Shown here piece after piece: positions 1-8,650 of a stretch of 64,000 bases of DNA. Within the stretch, counting starts at the first letter, position 1. Each line of letters starts with the position of its first letter. Under the pieces are notes generated by a model, which did no database searches, had not been told where the DNA came from, and was given only the letters and a program-made list of their open reading frames with translations. Source of the DNA: CAIWHR01 sp963816925 (GTDB lineage: Bacteria; Pseudomonadota; Gammaproteobacteria; Burkholderiales; Casimicrobiaceae); the NCBI GenBank assembly GCA_963816925.1, contig CAWFMY010000001.1, positions 248,001-312,000 of the forward strand, given 5' to 3'. The position numbers and the translations under genes are program-made.

Positions 1-504
1 CATTGCGCGGCCGGTGACAGTCTTGTTGAGGAACGCCTGCAGGCCGACCACGATGGCGCCGGCGACGATCAGCGTCCCGACATCGGCGTAGGACACATTG
101 AGCCCCGCCAGATCCCATTGCCCGGCCGGGAATGTGCTCGGGAAAGGGTGCGCTTCCGCGCTGTAGCCGGCGCGCACGATCGACTTGACCGCGATCGACA
201 GGCCGAGCGTCGCAATGACGAGCGGGATGACGCCATGCTTGATGAGCGGGTCGACGATTCCGCGCTTGAAGCCGTAGCCCAGCACCAGCATCGCCACCGC
301 GCACGTGAGCAGGAACGCGAGCCACAGCGGCGCGCCGCCGGCGATGAAGAACAGGATGCCGAAGGCCGGAAGCATCACGAACTCGCCTTGCGCGAAGTTG
401 ATGACGCCCGCTGCCTGCCAGAGCAGCGTGAACCCGAGCGCCGCGAGCGCGTAGATCGCGCCCGTCGCGCAACCCGATACGATCAGCTGCAGGAGGTCGG
501 CCAT
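1..504 (-). CDS. Branched-chain amino acid-type ABC transporter permease, LivH family (partial, runs off the left edge)
   Basis: Inner-membrane permease subunit of a LIV-type ABC importer. The 168 visible residues begin MADLLQLIVSGCATGAIYAL and continue through AALGFTLLWQAAGVINFAQG, the typical LivH N-terminus with INFAQGEF after the first membrane segment; several further hydrophobic segments follow. The C-terminal part and any LivM/LivG/LivF partners lie outside the window. It is the last visible gene of a leftward series that starts with the aldehyde dehydrogenase at 6525, 147 bp downstream of aroE. LIV-type importers in catabolic loci often carry aromatic or hydroaromatic acids, so the substrate need not be an amino acid. 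Family call is firm; substrate is inference. Confidence 0.85.
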   Translation of the reverse strand, partial: MADLLQLIVSGCATGAIYALAALGFTLLWQAAGVINFAQGEFVMLPAFGILFFIAGGAPLWLAFLLTCAVAMLVLGYGFKRGIVDPLIKHGVIPLVIATLGLSIAVKSIVRAGYSAEAHPFPSTFPAGQWDLAGLNVSYADVGTLIVAGAIVVGLQAFLNKTVTGRAM

Positions 505-651
505 CGCGGAACCTCGGCGTTGAACGTCTTCATCGGCCCGGAAGCCGCGAAGCGATCCGCTTCGCGCAGGCTGGCCACAGCACAGCGAAGGATTCACTGA
601 TTTCCCCATCGGTCATGCCGAAGCTATCGAAAACTGCGCGCATGGCGATCA

Positions 652-1473
652 TCATGCGAGCGGGACCGAAAGTCCATCGATCAGCGGTTTCGTTTCGGGA
701 CGCACGCCGCGCCACCAGGCAAAGCCCTCCGCGGCCTGCTCGACGAGCATGCCGATGCCGTCGGCCACGCGTCCCGCAAACGCGTCCCGCGCGAGGCGCA
801 GAAACGGCGTCAGGCCCTTGCCGTAGACGAGATCGTAGGCGAGGCAACCCTGCGCGAAAGCGGTGCGGGAAACCGGCGGCAGCTCGCCGCGGAGGCTCGC
901 CGACGTCGCATTGACCACGATGTCGAACGGCTGGTCGCCCAGGTCGGCATATCCGCCGGTGCCGAGGTTGCCGAATGTCCAGAACTGCGCGCCGAGCGCC
1001 GTTGCCTTGGCCACCGTGCGGTTCGCCACGAACAGCACCTCCGGGCGTTGCTCGAGAAACGGCAGCAGTGCGCCGCGCGCGGCGCCGCCGGCACCCAGCA
1101 GCAGGATGCGCTTGCCCGCAATCGGACATGCCAGGTTGCGCTGGATGTCGTTGACGAGACCGACGCCGTCGAAATTCTCGGCCTGCACGCGCTCGCCGTC
1201 GAACTTCAGCGCATTCACCGCGCCTGCGAGACGCGCACGCTCCGACAGATCCGTCGCGAGCGCGAACGCCTCCAGCTTGAACGGCGTCGTCACGTTCGCC
1301 CCGCGCCCGCCGTGGGCTCGAAACTCTGCAATTGCCGCGGCGAAGCCGTCGACCGGGGCCTCGATCGCCTCGTAGGTGAGGTCCTGCCCGGTCGCGCGGG
1401 CGAACGTCCCGTGGATCAGCGGCGACTTCGAGTGGCTGACGGGATTGCCGAAGACGGCGTAGCGGTCGGTCAT
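652..1473 (-). CDS. aroE: Shikimate dehydrogenase (NADP+), AroE family
   Basis: 273 aa, the usual AroE length. It reduces 3-dehydroshikimate to shikimate, or runs in reverse in catabolism. Visible motifs: NPVSHSKSP near the N-terminus (shikimate binding), NVTTPFK with the catalytic lysine, NFDGVG, the Rossmann loop LLGAGGAARG, the ANRT nucleotide-specificity segment and NATS. The start ATG at 1473 is chosen because NPVSHSKSP then falls about ten residues in, as in the family. It lies 29 bp downstream of a second, frame-broken shikimate dehydrogenase and inside a leftward catabolic operon rather than near other aro biosynthesis genes, so a catabolic role in quinate/shikimate use is plausible. 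Confidence 0.9.
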   Translation of the reverse strand: MTDRYAVFGNPVSHSKSPLIHGTFARATGQDLTYEAIEAPVDGFAAAIAEFRAHGGRGANVTTPFKLEAFALATDLSERARLAGAVNALKFDGERVQAENFDGVGLVNDIQRNLACPIAGKRILLLGAGGAARGALLPFLEQRPEVLFVANRTVAKATALGAQFWTFGNLGTGGYADLGDQPFDIVVNATSASLRGELPPVSRTAFAQGCLAYDLVYGKGLTPFLRLARDAFAGRVADGIGMLVEQAAEGFAWWRGVRPETKPLIDGLSVPLA

Positions 1474-1502
1474 TGCGGATTCGCGGTCGCCGGGGCGGCC
1501 GC

Positions 1503-2337
1503 TCAGTAAGCCACTTTCGCGACGGCCCGCAGCTCGTCGGGCGTCGCGGTGCCGAAGCCGAAGAATTCCAGGTACGCGGGAATCATCTCGAACAGCATGT
1601 CGGTGCCGACCTGGTATCGGCAGCCGCGTTCCCGCGCCGCCGCGAGCAGAGGCGTGATCTCCTGCTTCATCACGACTTCGCCGACGAACGTCCGCGGCGA
1701 CAGCCCGGCTACATCGATCGGAAGCGGGTCGCCCGGGTTCATGCCGAGCGGCGTGCCGTTGACGACGAGGTCGAAACCCGCGGGGTCGCGGGAGCCGACG
1801 TTCACGTCGATCGACGGATAATGCTTCTTCAGTCGCGCGGCGAGGTCCCGCACCGTCGCGGAATCCGTGTCGTAGAGCGAGATCGCCGCCACGCCGTCCG
1901 CGGCAAGCGAGGCCGCGATCGCCGAGCCGACGCCGCCGGCTGCCGACCACGAGGCACCGCGCGCCCGCCAGAGTGAAGCCTTTGCGCCGAACCCCGCGCG
2001 TGAAGCCGACGCCGTCGAACATGTCGCCCAGGAGCGTGCCGTCGGGCCGCTTCAGGACGGCGTTGCACGAACCCGCGATCTTCGACGGTCGTCGTGCATT
2101 CGTCGACGAGACCGACGGTCGTGACCTTGTGCGGCATCGTCACCAGCGCGCCGCGGATGTTGGTGAACTTGAACACCGATTCGAGCACGCCGGGATAGTC
2201 GTCGCCCTTGACCCCCATCGGGACCACGACGGCATCGATGCCGGCTGGTCGAACCACGGGTTGTAGATGTACGACGCCTTGAACGATTCGGTCGGATAAC
2301 CGATGTGCGCAATGAGCGTCGATTTGCCGCTTAGCAT
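1503..2337 (-). pseudogene. Second shikimate/quinate dehydrogenase-like gene, reading frame broken three times
   Basis: The reconstructed product is an AroE/YdiB-type dehydrogenase of about 278 aa. Its parts occur in successive frames: MLSGKSTLIAHIGYPTESFK at the start, then GIDAVVVPMGVKGDDYPGV and LVTMPHKVTTVGLVDE (substrate domain with the lysine), then MFDGVGFTRGVRRKGF and an NAD-binding segment, then ISLYDTDSATVRDLAARL with VVNGTPLGMNPGDPLP to the end. Breaks fall near 2240, 2080 and 1940; the first looks like a lost base, the other two like gained bases, for a net 3n+1. The family-conserved segments are all intact. This could be a pseudogene, but sequence error is more likely because neighbouring genes show the same kind of break. 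Confidence 0.7.
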
Positions 2338-2352
2338 TCGCGCGATCCGAGG

Positions 2353-3226
2353 TTAGCGGGCAGGAACCGGAACGCGGGTGGCTGCGGCTGGCCGCGGGTC
2401 GCGGACGCTGCCATCGGCGGCGGTCTCGAGATGGCTTTTCGCGACGAGCAGGGCGAGACGAGCGACTTCCTCGGGCCCGACCGCCTTCGTCAGCGCGACT
2501 CGCGGAATCTCCAGCGCGTACGGGAGGTCCGACGGCAGTCACGACAGGATGCTCGCGCACGTCGATTCCGCCCTCGCCCGGGAAGAGTCGCTCGTCGCGC
2601 GCGGTGCGGATGATGCCGGCCATCGTCGGCGGCACCTCCTTCGCGGCGTCGCAGACGTGCGCAAACCGGAACCAGTCGCGCGGCAGCGCCGAGAGCTGCT
2701 CGAGGCTCGAGTCCGAGCGACCGAAGTGCAGCATGTCGACGAGGATTCCGGCATTGCTCCGGTTGACCGCGCGCACGACGCGCGCCGCCTCGGCCAGATT
2801 GCCGGTCTCGGTCCAGTGCGGAAATTCGAGGCTCACGAATATGTCACGCGACTGCGCGAGATCGCACAGGCGCGCGAACCGCGCGATCGCCCGCTCGCGG
2901 TCCGGATCCGGGAGCTGCGCGATGATGTGGCGCGCGCCGAGCTCGGCGGTCGCGTCGAGCTCGGCCAGGAAATCGTCCGGTCCGAGCGACGGGTCCATCC
3001 GGAACAGCTCGGCGTCGTGCACCGCGACACCGGTATCGGCGAGCCGCGCCTTGGTCTCGCGCATCAGCGCCCGGTCGCGCCCGAGGTCGTAGAGCACCTC
3101 GTCGGGCGTCACTCGCGTCATCCGCAGGCCCACGTAGCGATAGCCGGTGCGCGCGGCGACGTCGATGAGCTGCGGCGGCGTCAGCGACAGCGCGGTCAGG
3201 TGCGCAAGCGAGTAGTCGTGCGTCAT
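2353..3226 (-). CDS. Sugar phosphate isomerase/epimerase-like TIM-barrel protein (one frame break near 2545)
   Basis: Xylose-isomerase-like TIM barrel of about 290 aa, starting MTHDYSLAHLTALSLTPPQL. The expected metal-ligand positions are all acidic or His: Glu in VSLEFPHW, Asp in GILVDMLHFG, His in FRFAHVCDA and, after the break, Glu in YALEIPRVAL. The frame is continuous to about 2550 (GEGGIDVRE) and resumes one base out of phase as PSDLPYALEIPRVALTKAVG, ending in TAA at 2353-2355. The total span is 874 nt, 3n+1, so a single extra base accounts for it. It sits 53 bp after the ThDP enzyme and 15 bp before the second shikimate dehydrogenase, in one operon. The substrate is unknown; dehydratase or isomerase chemistry on a hydroxylated ring or sugar acid would fit. 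Confidence 0.75.
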
Positions 3227-3279
3227 GGTGGGTCCCTCGTGGTTACGCGGTGGACGGCAGGGGTCGGTCGGTGTCGCGC

Positions 3280-5046
3280 TCAGTCGCCGGTGGCGACGTG
3301 GTGGACCTTCTTGCCCGGGGAGTAGATGTCCATGATGTTCCAGTGCCCCGCCGTGGGCACCGGCTCGTTCTTCATGTAGACGTCGAGGACGACCGGGCGC
3401 TTCGACTTGATCGCCTTCTTCAGCGCCGGCCCGAACTCGTCGGCCGACGCGATCTTGACGCCGTCGACGCCGTACGCGCGGGCGATCGCGGCGAAGTCGG
3501 GCGACCAGGTCCGGCCGTTCTTCTCGAACACCGTGGCGAACGTGGTGCCGTAGTGCGCGGCCTCGAGGCCGGCGATCGTGCCGAACGCGTGGTTGTTCAT
3601 GATCACCCAGACGACGGCGATGTCCTCCTCGAATGCGGTGGCGAGCATCGCCGGGTTCTGGCCGAAGCCGCCGTCGCCGATCAAGGCGATGACGACGCGG
3701 TCCGGCAACGCGATCTTCGCGCCCAGCGCCGCCGGCGCGCCGAATCCCATCGTCGCGTATCCGCCCGGCGTGAAGATCGTGCCCGGCGTGTAGATCGGGA
3801 ATTGCTGGCCGACGCCGTTCTTGTTCCAGCCCACGTCGGTGCAGATGATCGCGTCGCGCGGCAGCGCCGCCCGCACGTCGGCCAGGATGCGCTCGGGCCG
3901 CATCGGCCACGCGTCGCTCGTCATCGCCTTGCGGTTGCCGGCGACAAACGTCTTCCGGTTTGCCGCCATCTCGGCCACGAGCTTTGCCCGCTGCACGCCC
4001 TTGGGGGCGATCCTGCGCGCGACGCGATTCAGCACCTTCAGCGCCTCCTTGAGGTCGGCCACGGCGCCGATCGCCACCGGGTAGTTGCGGCCGATTTCCG
4101 CCGGGTCGATGTCGATGTGGATCAGCTTCGTCGGGCCGATGTTGAACGTGAACGCCTCTTCCCACGAGCTGCAGTCGGCCTCGGAGAAGCGCGTGCCGAG
4201 CGCGAGAATCCAGTCGGCGCCCTTGCACTTGTCGTTGATGAATTTCGTTCCCCAGAACCCGGTCATCCCGAGGATCAGCGGATGGTCGTCGGGCAGCGCG
4301 CCCTTGCCCATCAGCGAGTGCGCGACGGGGAGCGACAGGTGCTCGGCGAGCTCCCGCATCTCGTCCGCCGCATCGGCGAGAAGAATGCCACCGCCGACGT
4401 AGAGCAGCGGCGTCTTCGCCGCGAGCAGCTGGCGGACGATTGTCTCGGCGGTCTCGTCGTCGAGCGACGGCTTGCGCAGCGTCTTCGCGTTGCCGAGCAC
4501 GCGCTTCCACAGCGCGACGTCGATCTCCTTCGAGAAGATGTCCATCGGCACGTCGACCAGCACGGGACCCGGGCGGCCGCTCTCGGCGAGCGCGAATGCC
4601 TTTTCCATGATCTCGGGGATGAGGTGCGCCGAGTCCACGCGCCACGCACGCTTGACGAACGGCCGGTAGATCTCGTATTGCGACGCGTCGGCGTGCAGGT
4701 TCACTTCCTGGTGCGGGTGCTTGCCGTAATAGTGCGTAGGCACGTCTCCCGCGATCACGACCATCGGGATCGAGTCGAGCGCGGCGTTGGCGACGCCGGT
4801 CGCCGCGTTGGTGAGCCCCGGGCTCAGGTGCGACAGCACGACCGACGCCTTCTTCGTGGCACGCGCGTAGCCGTCAGCCGCGTGCGCGGCGATCTGCTCG
4901 TGCCGCGTGTTGATGAACTTGATCTTCTTGCTCTTCGACAACGCCGCAAGCACCGCGATGTTCGTGTGTCCGCAGAGGCCGAACACGTGTTTCACGCCGC
5001 GCGCCTCGAGATACTTGACCAGCTGGTTCGCCACCGTGTCCTTCAT
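3280..5046 (-). CDS. Thiamine diphosphate-dependent enzyme (acetolactate synthase/decarboxylase superfamily)
   Basis: 588 aa with the three-domain ThDP enzyme layout. The N-terminal PYR domain has GVKHVFGLCGHTN and the cofactor-activating Glu in NTRHEQIAAHAADG. The middle domain has LLYVGGGILLADAADE. The C-terminal PP domain has the metal/ThDP motif beginning IGDGGFGQNPAML and closing with MNNHAFGT. I take ATG 5046, which has GGAGGAG six bases upstream, over an in-frame TTG at 5061. It follows the CoA-acylating aldehyde dehydrogenase by 33 bp. A ThDP enzyme that releases an aldehyde (2-oxoacid decarboxylase, or a hydrolase acting on a cyclic 1,2-diketone) would feed that dehydrogenase. It is not a clear match to acetolactate synthase, Xsc or benzoylformate decarboxylase; specificity unknown. 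Confidence 0.8.
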   Translation of the reverse strand: MKDTVANQLVKYLEARGVKHVFGLCGHTNIAVLAALSKSKKIKFINTRHEQIAAHAADGYARATKKASVVLSHLSPGLTNAATGVANAALDSIPMVVIAGDVPTHYYGKHPHQEVNLHADASQYEIYRPFVKRAWRVDSAHLIPEIMEKAFALAESGRPGPVLVDVPMDIFSKEIDVALWKRVLGNAKTLRKPSLDDETAETIVRQLLAAKTPLLYVGGGILLADAADEMRELAEHLSLPVAHSLMGKGALPDDHPLILGMTGFWGTKFINDKCKGADWILALGTRFSEADCSSWEEAFTFNIGPTKLIHIDIDPAEIGRNYPVAIGAVADLKEALKVLNRVARRIAPKGVQRAKLVAEMAANRKTFVAGNRKAMTSDAWPMRPERILADVRAALPRDAIICTDVGWNKNGVGQQFPIYTPGTIFTPGGYATMGFGAPAALGAKIALPDRVVIALIGDGGFGQNPAMLATAFEEDIAVVWVIMNNHAFGTIAGLEAAHYGTTFATVFEKNGRTWSPDFAAIARAYGVDGVKIASADEFGPALKKAIKSKRPVVLDVYMKNEPVPTAGHWNIMDIYSPGKKVHHVATGD

Positions 5047-5079
5047 TTGCCGCTCCTCCAATCGTCTGCCGCGCCGCGT

Positions 5080-6525
5080 TCAGGTCGTGATGGTTTCCAC
5101 TTCCGCTTCGAGCGCCGGGTCGTAGAACGAGCCGAACAGCTCCTCGTCGGAGGGCTTGTCTTCCTTGATGGGCACCGACACCCACGTCGTGTTCATGTAG
5201 TGCTTGAGGTGGACGTTTTCGGAAATGATGTTGCCGCCCCAGGTGCCGCACCCGAGGCTCGACGTCATCGGCATTCCGTTGTTGAACGCGCCGGCATTCG
5301 CCTTCGACTGCGGCTGGCGCACCATGATCCGGGAGACGGGCGCCGCCAGCGCGAGCCGGTGGATGTGGTCCTGGTCGAACGAGTAGATGCCGCACGAATG
5401 GCCCTTGCCGCCGACCTCGTAGATGGCGCGCATCATGTCGAGCGCCTGCTCGAAGCCCTTGTACTTGTAGACGGCCAGCAGCGTCGTCAGCTTCTCGCCC
5501 GAGAAGAGGTGCTCCTTGCCGATGCCGTCGCCGGGCACGATGATGAATTTGCGGTCGGCGGGAATCGTGAAGCCGGCGGCCTTGGCGAGCTGCTGCGGCG
5601 CAATCGCCACGGTTTCGACGGTGCGGTGGCGCTCGTCGTCCCACATCGCCTTGCGCAGTTGCTCCTTCTCCTGCGGCGACGCGAGGTAACCGCCTTCCTT
5701 CTGCAGCTGCGCGAGGAGCTTGTCGAAGATCGACGCCTCGATGATGAGATTGCCGTCGGCCGAGCAGCCCGAGCCGAAGTCGGAGGTCTTCGAAAGCCGG
5801 GTGTTGTGCGCGGCCTCCTCGATGTTCGCCGTCTCGTCGATGATCATCGTCGAATTGCCGGCGCCCACGCCGTACGCCGGAGTGCCGGAGCTGTACGCGG
5901 CGCGCACCATCGGCTGGCCGCCGGTCGCGACGATGAGGTCGGCGCGCGCCATCAGCGCCTGCGACATCGGGATGTTGACCCTCGTCAGGCACTGCAGGAT
6001 GTCGGCGGGCGCGCCTTCGCGCTCGAGCGCCTCGCGCATCAGGCGCACGGTCTCGAACGAGGTCTTCTTCGAGCGCGGGTGCGGCGAGAAGATCACGACG
6101 TCGCGCGCCTTGATCCCGTAGATCGCGTTGCCGGCGGGCGTCAGATCCGGGTTGGTCGTCGGGACGATGCAGGCGACGATGCCCGCCGGCTTCGCGTACT
6201 TGACGATGCCCTTGTCCGGCAGCTCCTCGATGATGCCCACGCTCTTCTGGCGCAGCGCATCGCGGAGCACGCCGCGGATCTTCATCCGCTTGCCCATGCG
6301 GCTGACGGCGTCGCCAAGGCCGGATTCCTTGATGCCCATGTCCACGAGGCGCGTGAAGGTCTGCTTGTTCGCGACCGCCCAGGCGACGGCCTGGCACAGC
6401 CGGTCGATGCGCGCCTGGTCGTACGTCTCGATGACGGCGAGCGCCTTCCTGGCGCGCGCAAACACGTCGTCCAGCTCCTGCTGCTGTTCCTCGGTGATGC
6501 CCTTCTTGATCTCGGGAGCGGCCAT
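5080..6525 (-). CDS. CoA-acylating aldehyde dehydrogenase (acetaldehyde/sulfoacetaldehyde dehydrogenase-like)
   Basis: 481 aa, the stand-alone length of acylating aldehyde dehydrogenases, which turn an aldehyde, CoA and NAD(P)+ into an acyl-CoA. Support: AGIVACIVPTTNPDLTPAGN and IYGIKARDVVIFSPHPRSKK (cofactor-binding half), VGAGNST, and a nucleophile cysteine at residue 254 in DFGSGCSADGN, at the place of GVICASEQ in EutE-type enzymes. The start ATG 6525 is preceded by GAGGA. It is the first gene of the leftward operon and faces the IclR gene across a 256-bp gap. The overall sequence resembles the SauS (sulfoacetaldehyde) branch, but no sulfonate genes are present, so the substrate is open; the ThDP enzyme next door probably makes its aldehyde. 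Confidence 0.82.
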   Translation of the reverse strand: MAAPEIKKGITEEQQQELDDVFARARKALAVIETYDQARIDRLCQAVAWAVANKQTFTRLVDMGIKESGLGDAVSRMGKRMKIRGVLRDALRQKSVGIIEELPDKGIVKYAKPAGIVACIVPTTNPDLTPAGNAIYGIKARDVVIFSPHPRSKKTSFETVRLMREALEREGAPADILQCLTRVNIPMSQALMARADLIVATGGQPMVRAAYSSGTPAYGVGAGNSTMIIDETANIEEAAHNTRLSKTSDFGSGCSADGNLIIEASIFDKLLAQLQKEGGYLASPQEKEQLRKAMWDDERHRTVETVAIAPQQLAKAAGFTIPADRKFIIVPGDGIGKEHLFSGEKLTTLLAVYKYKGFEQALDMMRAIYEVGGKGHSCGIYSFDQDHIHRLALAAPVSRIMVRQPQSKANAGAFNNGMPMTSSLGCGTWGGNIISENVHLKHYMNTTWVSVPIKEDKPSDEELFGSFYDPALEAEVETITT

Positions 6526-6781
6526 CTCATGTCCTCGTCGTGTTGGGTTCGCGCGGCGCGCTTGCGGGTCGACCGCTCGAATTCGACGTAACGATAGGGC
6601 TCCGCACCAAAGGGGGTCAAGGGCGTATAGCGACGATATGTGCGACTAGCGCCCACAATATTCGCATTGCGCCCAGACTTTACGGTAAGCTATGGTCTGC
6701 ACGGCTAAAACCCGGGCGTCCGGCCGCTTGGCGCCCGGCGCCGTCCCGGCGGGTTTCGCCGTTCCATTGCTGGAGGCAGCC
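6526..6781. promoter_or_regulatory. Divergent control region between the aldehyde dehydrogenase operon and iclR, with a tandem direct repeat
   Basis: This 256-bp gap must hold the promoters of both operons. Two related 15-mers lie in tandem, CGACTAGCGCCCACA at 6643-6657 and CGCATTGCGCCCAGA at 6663-6677. They share 11 of 15 bases and are spaced 20 bp, about two helical turns, on the same face of the helix. The segment is more AT-rich than its surroundings. A tandem site of this kind is a plausible binding place for the adjacent IclR regulator. The IclR start at 6782 has GGAGG about five bases upstream. No promoter hexamers could be fixed with confidence. Confidence 0.45.
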
Positions 6782-7669
6782 ATGGTCAAACGCAGCACGG
6801 CGTTGCGCGAGGTGGAGCAAATCGAGGTCGAGCAGGAGCCGCTGGCCCCCGCCCCGCCCTCGTTCACCGCTCCCGACGCCGTTGCCGCCGACACGATCGC
6901 GCAATTCGGCGACGACCCGGATTTCGTCACGGCGCTGGCGCGCGGCCTCGCGGTCCTGCTTGCGCTGTCCGACAAGCGGCGACGCATGTCGATCGCGCAG
7001 GTGAGCCACCGCACGGGGATTCCGCGCGCCGCCGCGCGCCGCAGCCTGCACACGCTCGCGAAGCTCGGCTTTGTCGCCGTGGACGAGGCGCGCCGTTTCT
7101 ACCTGCGCCCGCGCGTGCTGTCGTTCAGCCACGCCTACCTGTCCGCGTCGCCGATCGCGGTGCTGGCGCAACCGATCCTCGACCGCCTGGGGGATGCGCT
7201 GCGCGAAGCGTGCTCGCTCGCGACCCTCGACGGCGACGAGATCGTCTACATCGCGCGCTCGACGTCGTCGCGGATCATGTCGCCCTCGCTCAACGTCGGG
7301 CGCCGCCTGCCGGCGTACTGCACGTCCATCGGGCACGTGATGCTGGCCCACATGCCGGAGAGCGAGCTCGCCGATTACCTGGCCCGGGCGCGTTTCCATC
7401 CCTACACCGAATACACGCCGAATTCGGCCGAGAAGTTGCGCGCCTTGCTGCGCGCGGTGCGCGAATCCGGATATGCATTCGCGAGCCAGCTCATGGAGCC
7501 GCGCCTGTGCACGCTCGCGGTGCCGGTCCGCGACGCGGGTGGACATTACGTCGCCGGCATCAACGTCATCCTGCAGGGACGCCTCGTTTCCCGTGCCGAG
7601 ATGGCGGAGCGCTACTACCAGCCGCTGCAGGAAGCGGCGATGGAGCTGGGCTCGCTGCTGCTCCCGTGA
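6782..7669 (+). CDS. IclR-family transcriptional regulator, PcaR/PcaU/PobR type
   Basis: 295 aa. An N-terminal winged helix-turn-helix (about residues 45-105, with ALARGLAVLLALSDKRRRMS and PRAAARRSLHTLAKLGF) is followed by the IclR effector domain (SRIMSPSLNVGRRLPAYCTS, GHVMLAHMPE, LAVPVRDAGGHYVAGINV). ATG 6782 is preferred over an upstream ATG at 6692 because it has a GGAGG ribosome site. The sequence type matches regulators of protocatechuate and 4-hydroxybenzoate pathways, which respond to aromatic acids. It heads a rightward operon and faces the ThDP/aldehyde dehydrogenase operon, so it likely controls both. Effector unknown. Confidence 0.88.
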   Translation: MVKRSTALREVEQIEVEQEPLAPAPPSFTAPDAVAADTIAQFGDDPDFVTALARGLAVLLALSDKRRRMSIAQVSHRTGIPRAAARRSLHTLAKLGFVAVDEARRFYLRPRVLSFSHAYLSASPIAVLAQPILDRLGDALREACSLATLDGDEIVYIARSTSSRIMSPSLNVGRRLPAYCTSIGHVMLAHMPESELADYLARARFHPYTEYTPNSAEKLRALLRAVRESGYAFASQLMEPRLCTLAVPVRDAGGHYVAGINVILQGRLVSRAEMAERYYQPLQEAAMELGSLLLP

Positions 7670-7759
7670 CCGCCGGCAACCCGGTATGATCTCGATGACG
7701 ACGCAACGCCGGCGCGACACGCGCCACGGCGGGGCATGTCCGACGGACGAGGATTCGCG

Positions 7760-8650
7760 ATGACCAACACCCTGGACCGCGAAGCGGTTCCCGAACCGCA
7801 GAACCCGCTCGGCATCGACGGTCTCGAGTTCATCGAGTTCGCGACGTCGAAGCCGCAGGCGATGGGCGGCGTCCTGGAGACGATGGGATTCCGGCCGATC
7901 GCGCGGCACCGTTCGCGCGAAGTCGAGCTGTATCGGCAAGGGGCGATGAACATCATCGTCAACGCGCAGCCGGCCGACGTCCCGCGCACCGTGCAGCCTG
8001 CCCCGCGGCCGGTCATCAGCGCCATCGCGATCCGCGTTCACGACGCCGATGCCGCTTTTCAGCGGGCGCTCGAGCTCGGCGCCTGGGCGATCCCCGTGCG
8101 TGCGCGGGCGATGGAGCTCAACATTCCCGCGATCCATGGCGTCGGCGAGAGCCTCATCTATTTCGTCGACCGCTACGACGACTTCTCGATCTACGACATC
8201 GATTTCCGCGCCATTCCGACCGTCGACCCGCATCCGCCGGCGATCGCCGGCATGAGCTTCTTCGGCATCGTCCAGTACATCGGCGCCGACCGCACCGCGG
8301 ACTGGGTCGAGTTCTACTCGCAGATCTTCGGCTTCACGCCGCTCCCCGACAGCGTGCGCTTCGGCATCATGCCGACGGGGCTCCTGCTGCGAAGCCCGTG
8401 CCGCAAGTTCTTCCTCCAGCTGATCGAGCCCGACGAAACCGCCCGGTTCTCGCCGGCGGAGGAGCACCTGCAGCGCATCGGCCTCGGCACGCCGGACGTG
8501 ATGGGCGCGGTCGCCGAGCTCGGCAAGCGCGGCATCGAATTCGTCGCCTCCGAAAAGGTGCAATCGAGCGAGCGCGGCGCCCTCACCAAGGCCGTGCTCG
8601 GCAGCGTGATGTTCGAGCTCGTGCACGCCGATCCGGCGGCGCCGAGATGA
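7760..8650 (+). CDS. HPPD-like VOC protein lacking two of three iron ligands; resembles the C-terminal domain of QuiC-type dehydratases
   Basis: 296 aa with the two-lobed vicinal-oxygen-chelate fold of 4-hydroxyphenylpyruvate dioxygenase (GIDGLEFIEFATS, GAMNIIVNA, AMELNIPAIHGVGESLIYFVDRY, SVMFELVHA). Aligned by eye to the intact HPPD at 53520-54617 of this window, that enzyme's iron ligands His174, His252 and Glu331 correspond here to Gly169, Arg239 and Glu286. Two of three are lost, so it is probably not a working dioxygenase. GAGG lies about seven bases before ATG 7760. The stop overlaps the next start by 4 nt (ATGA), showing translational coupling to the dehydratase-like protein. Bacterial QuiC-type 3-dehydroshikimate dehydratases carry such a domain fused behind a TIM barrel. 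It may be structural or a divergent enzyme. Confidence 0.8.
   Translation: MTNTLDREAVPEPQNPLGIDGLEFIEFATSKPQAMGGVLETMGFRPIARHRSREVELYRQGAMNIIVNAQPADVPRTVQPAPRPVISAIAIRVHDADAAFQRALELGAWAIPVRARAMELNIPAIHGVGESLIYFVDRYDDFSIYDIDFRAIPTVDPHPPAIAGMSFFGIVQYIGADRTADWVEFYSQIFGFTPLPDSVRFGIMPTGLLLRSPCRKFFLQLIEPDETARFSPAEEHLQRIGLGTPDVMGAVAELGKRGIEFVASEKVQSSERGALTKAVLGSVMFELVHADPAAPR

Noticed and set aside
5080..6525. Sulfoacetaldehyde dehydrogenase (SauS) and a sulfoacetate pathway
   Set aside because: The sequence is of that general type, but no sulfoacetate-CoA ligase, Xsc or sulfonate transporter accompanies it, so the substrate was left open.
3250..6591. Very long open frame on the plus strand opposite the ThDP enzyme and aldehyde dehydrogenase
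   Set aside because: It is rich in Arg, His, Asp and Val with no domain and mirrors two well-supported genes; GC-rich codon use creates such antisense frames. The same applies to 45653-49102 opposite split metH and 15417-18695 opposite mpl and the glycosyltransferase.
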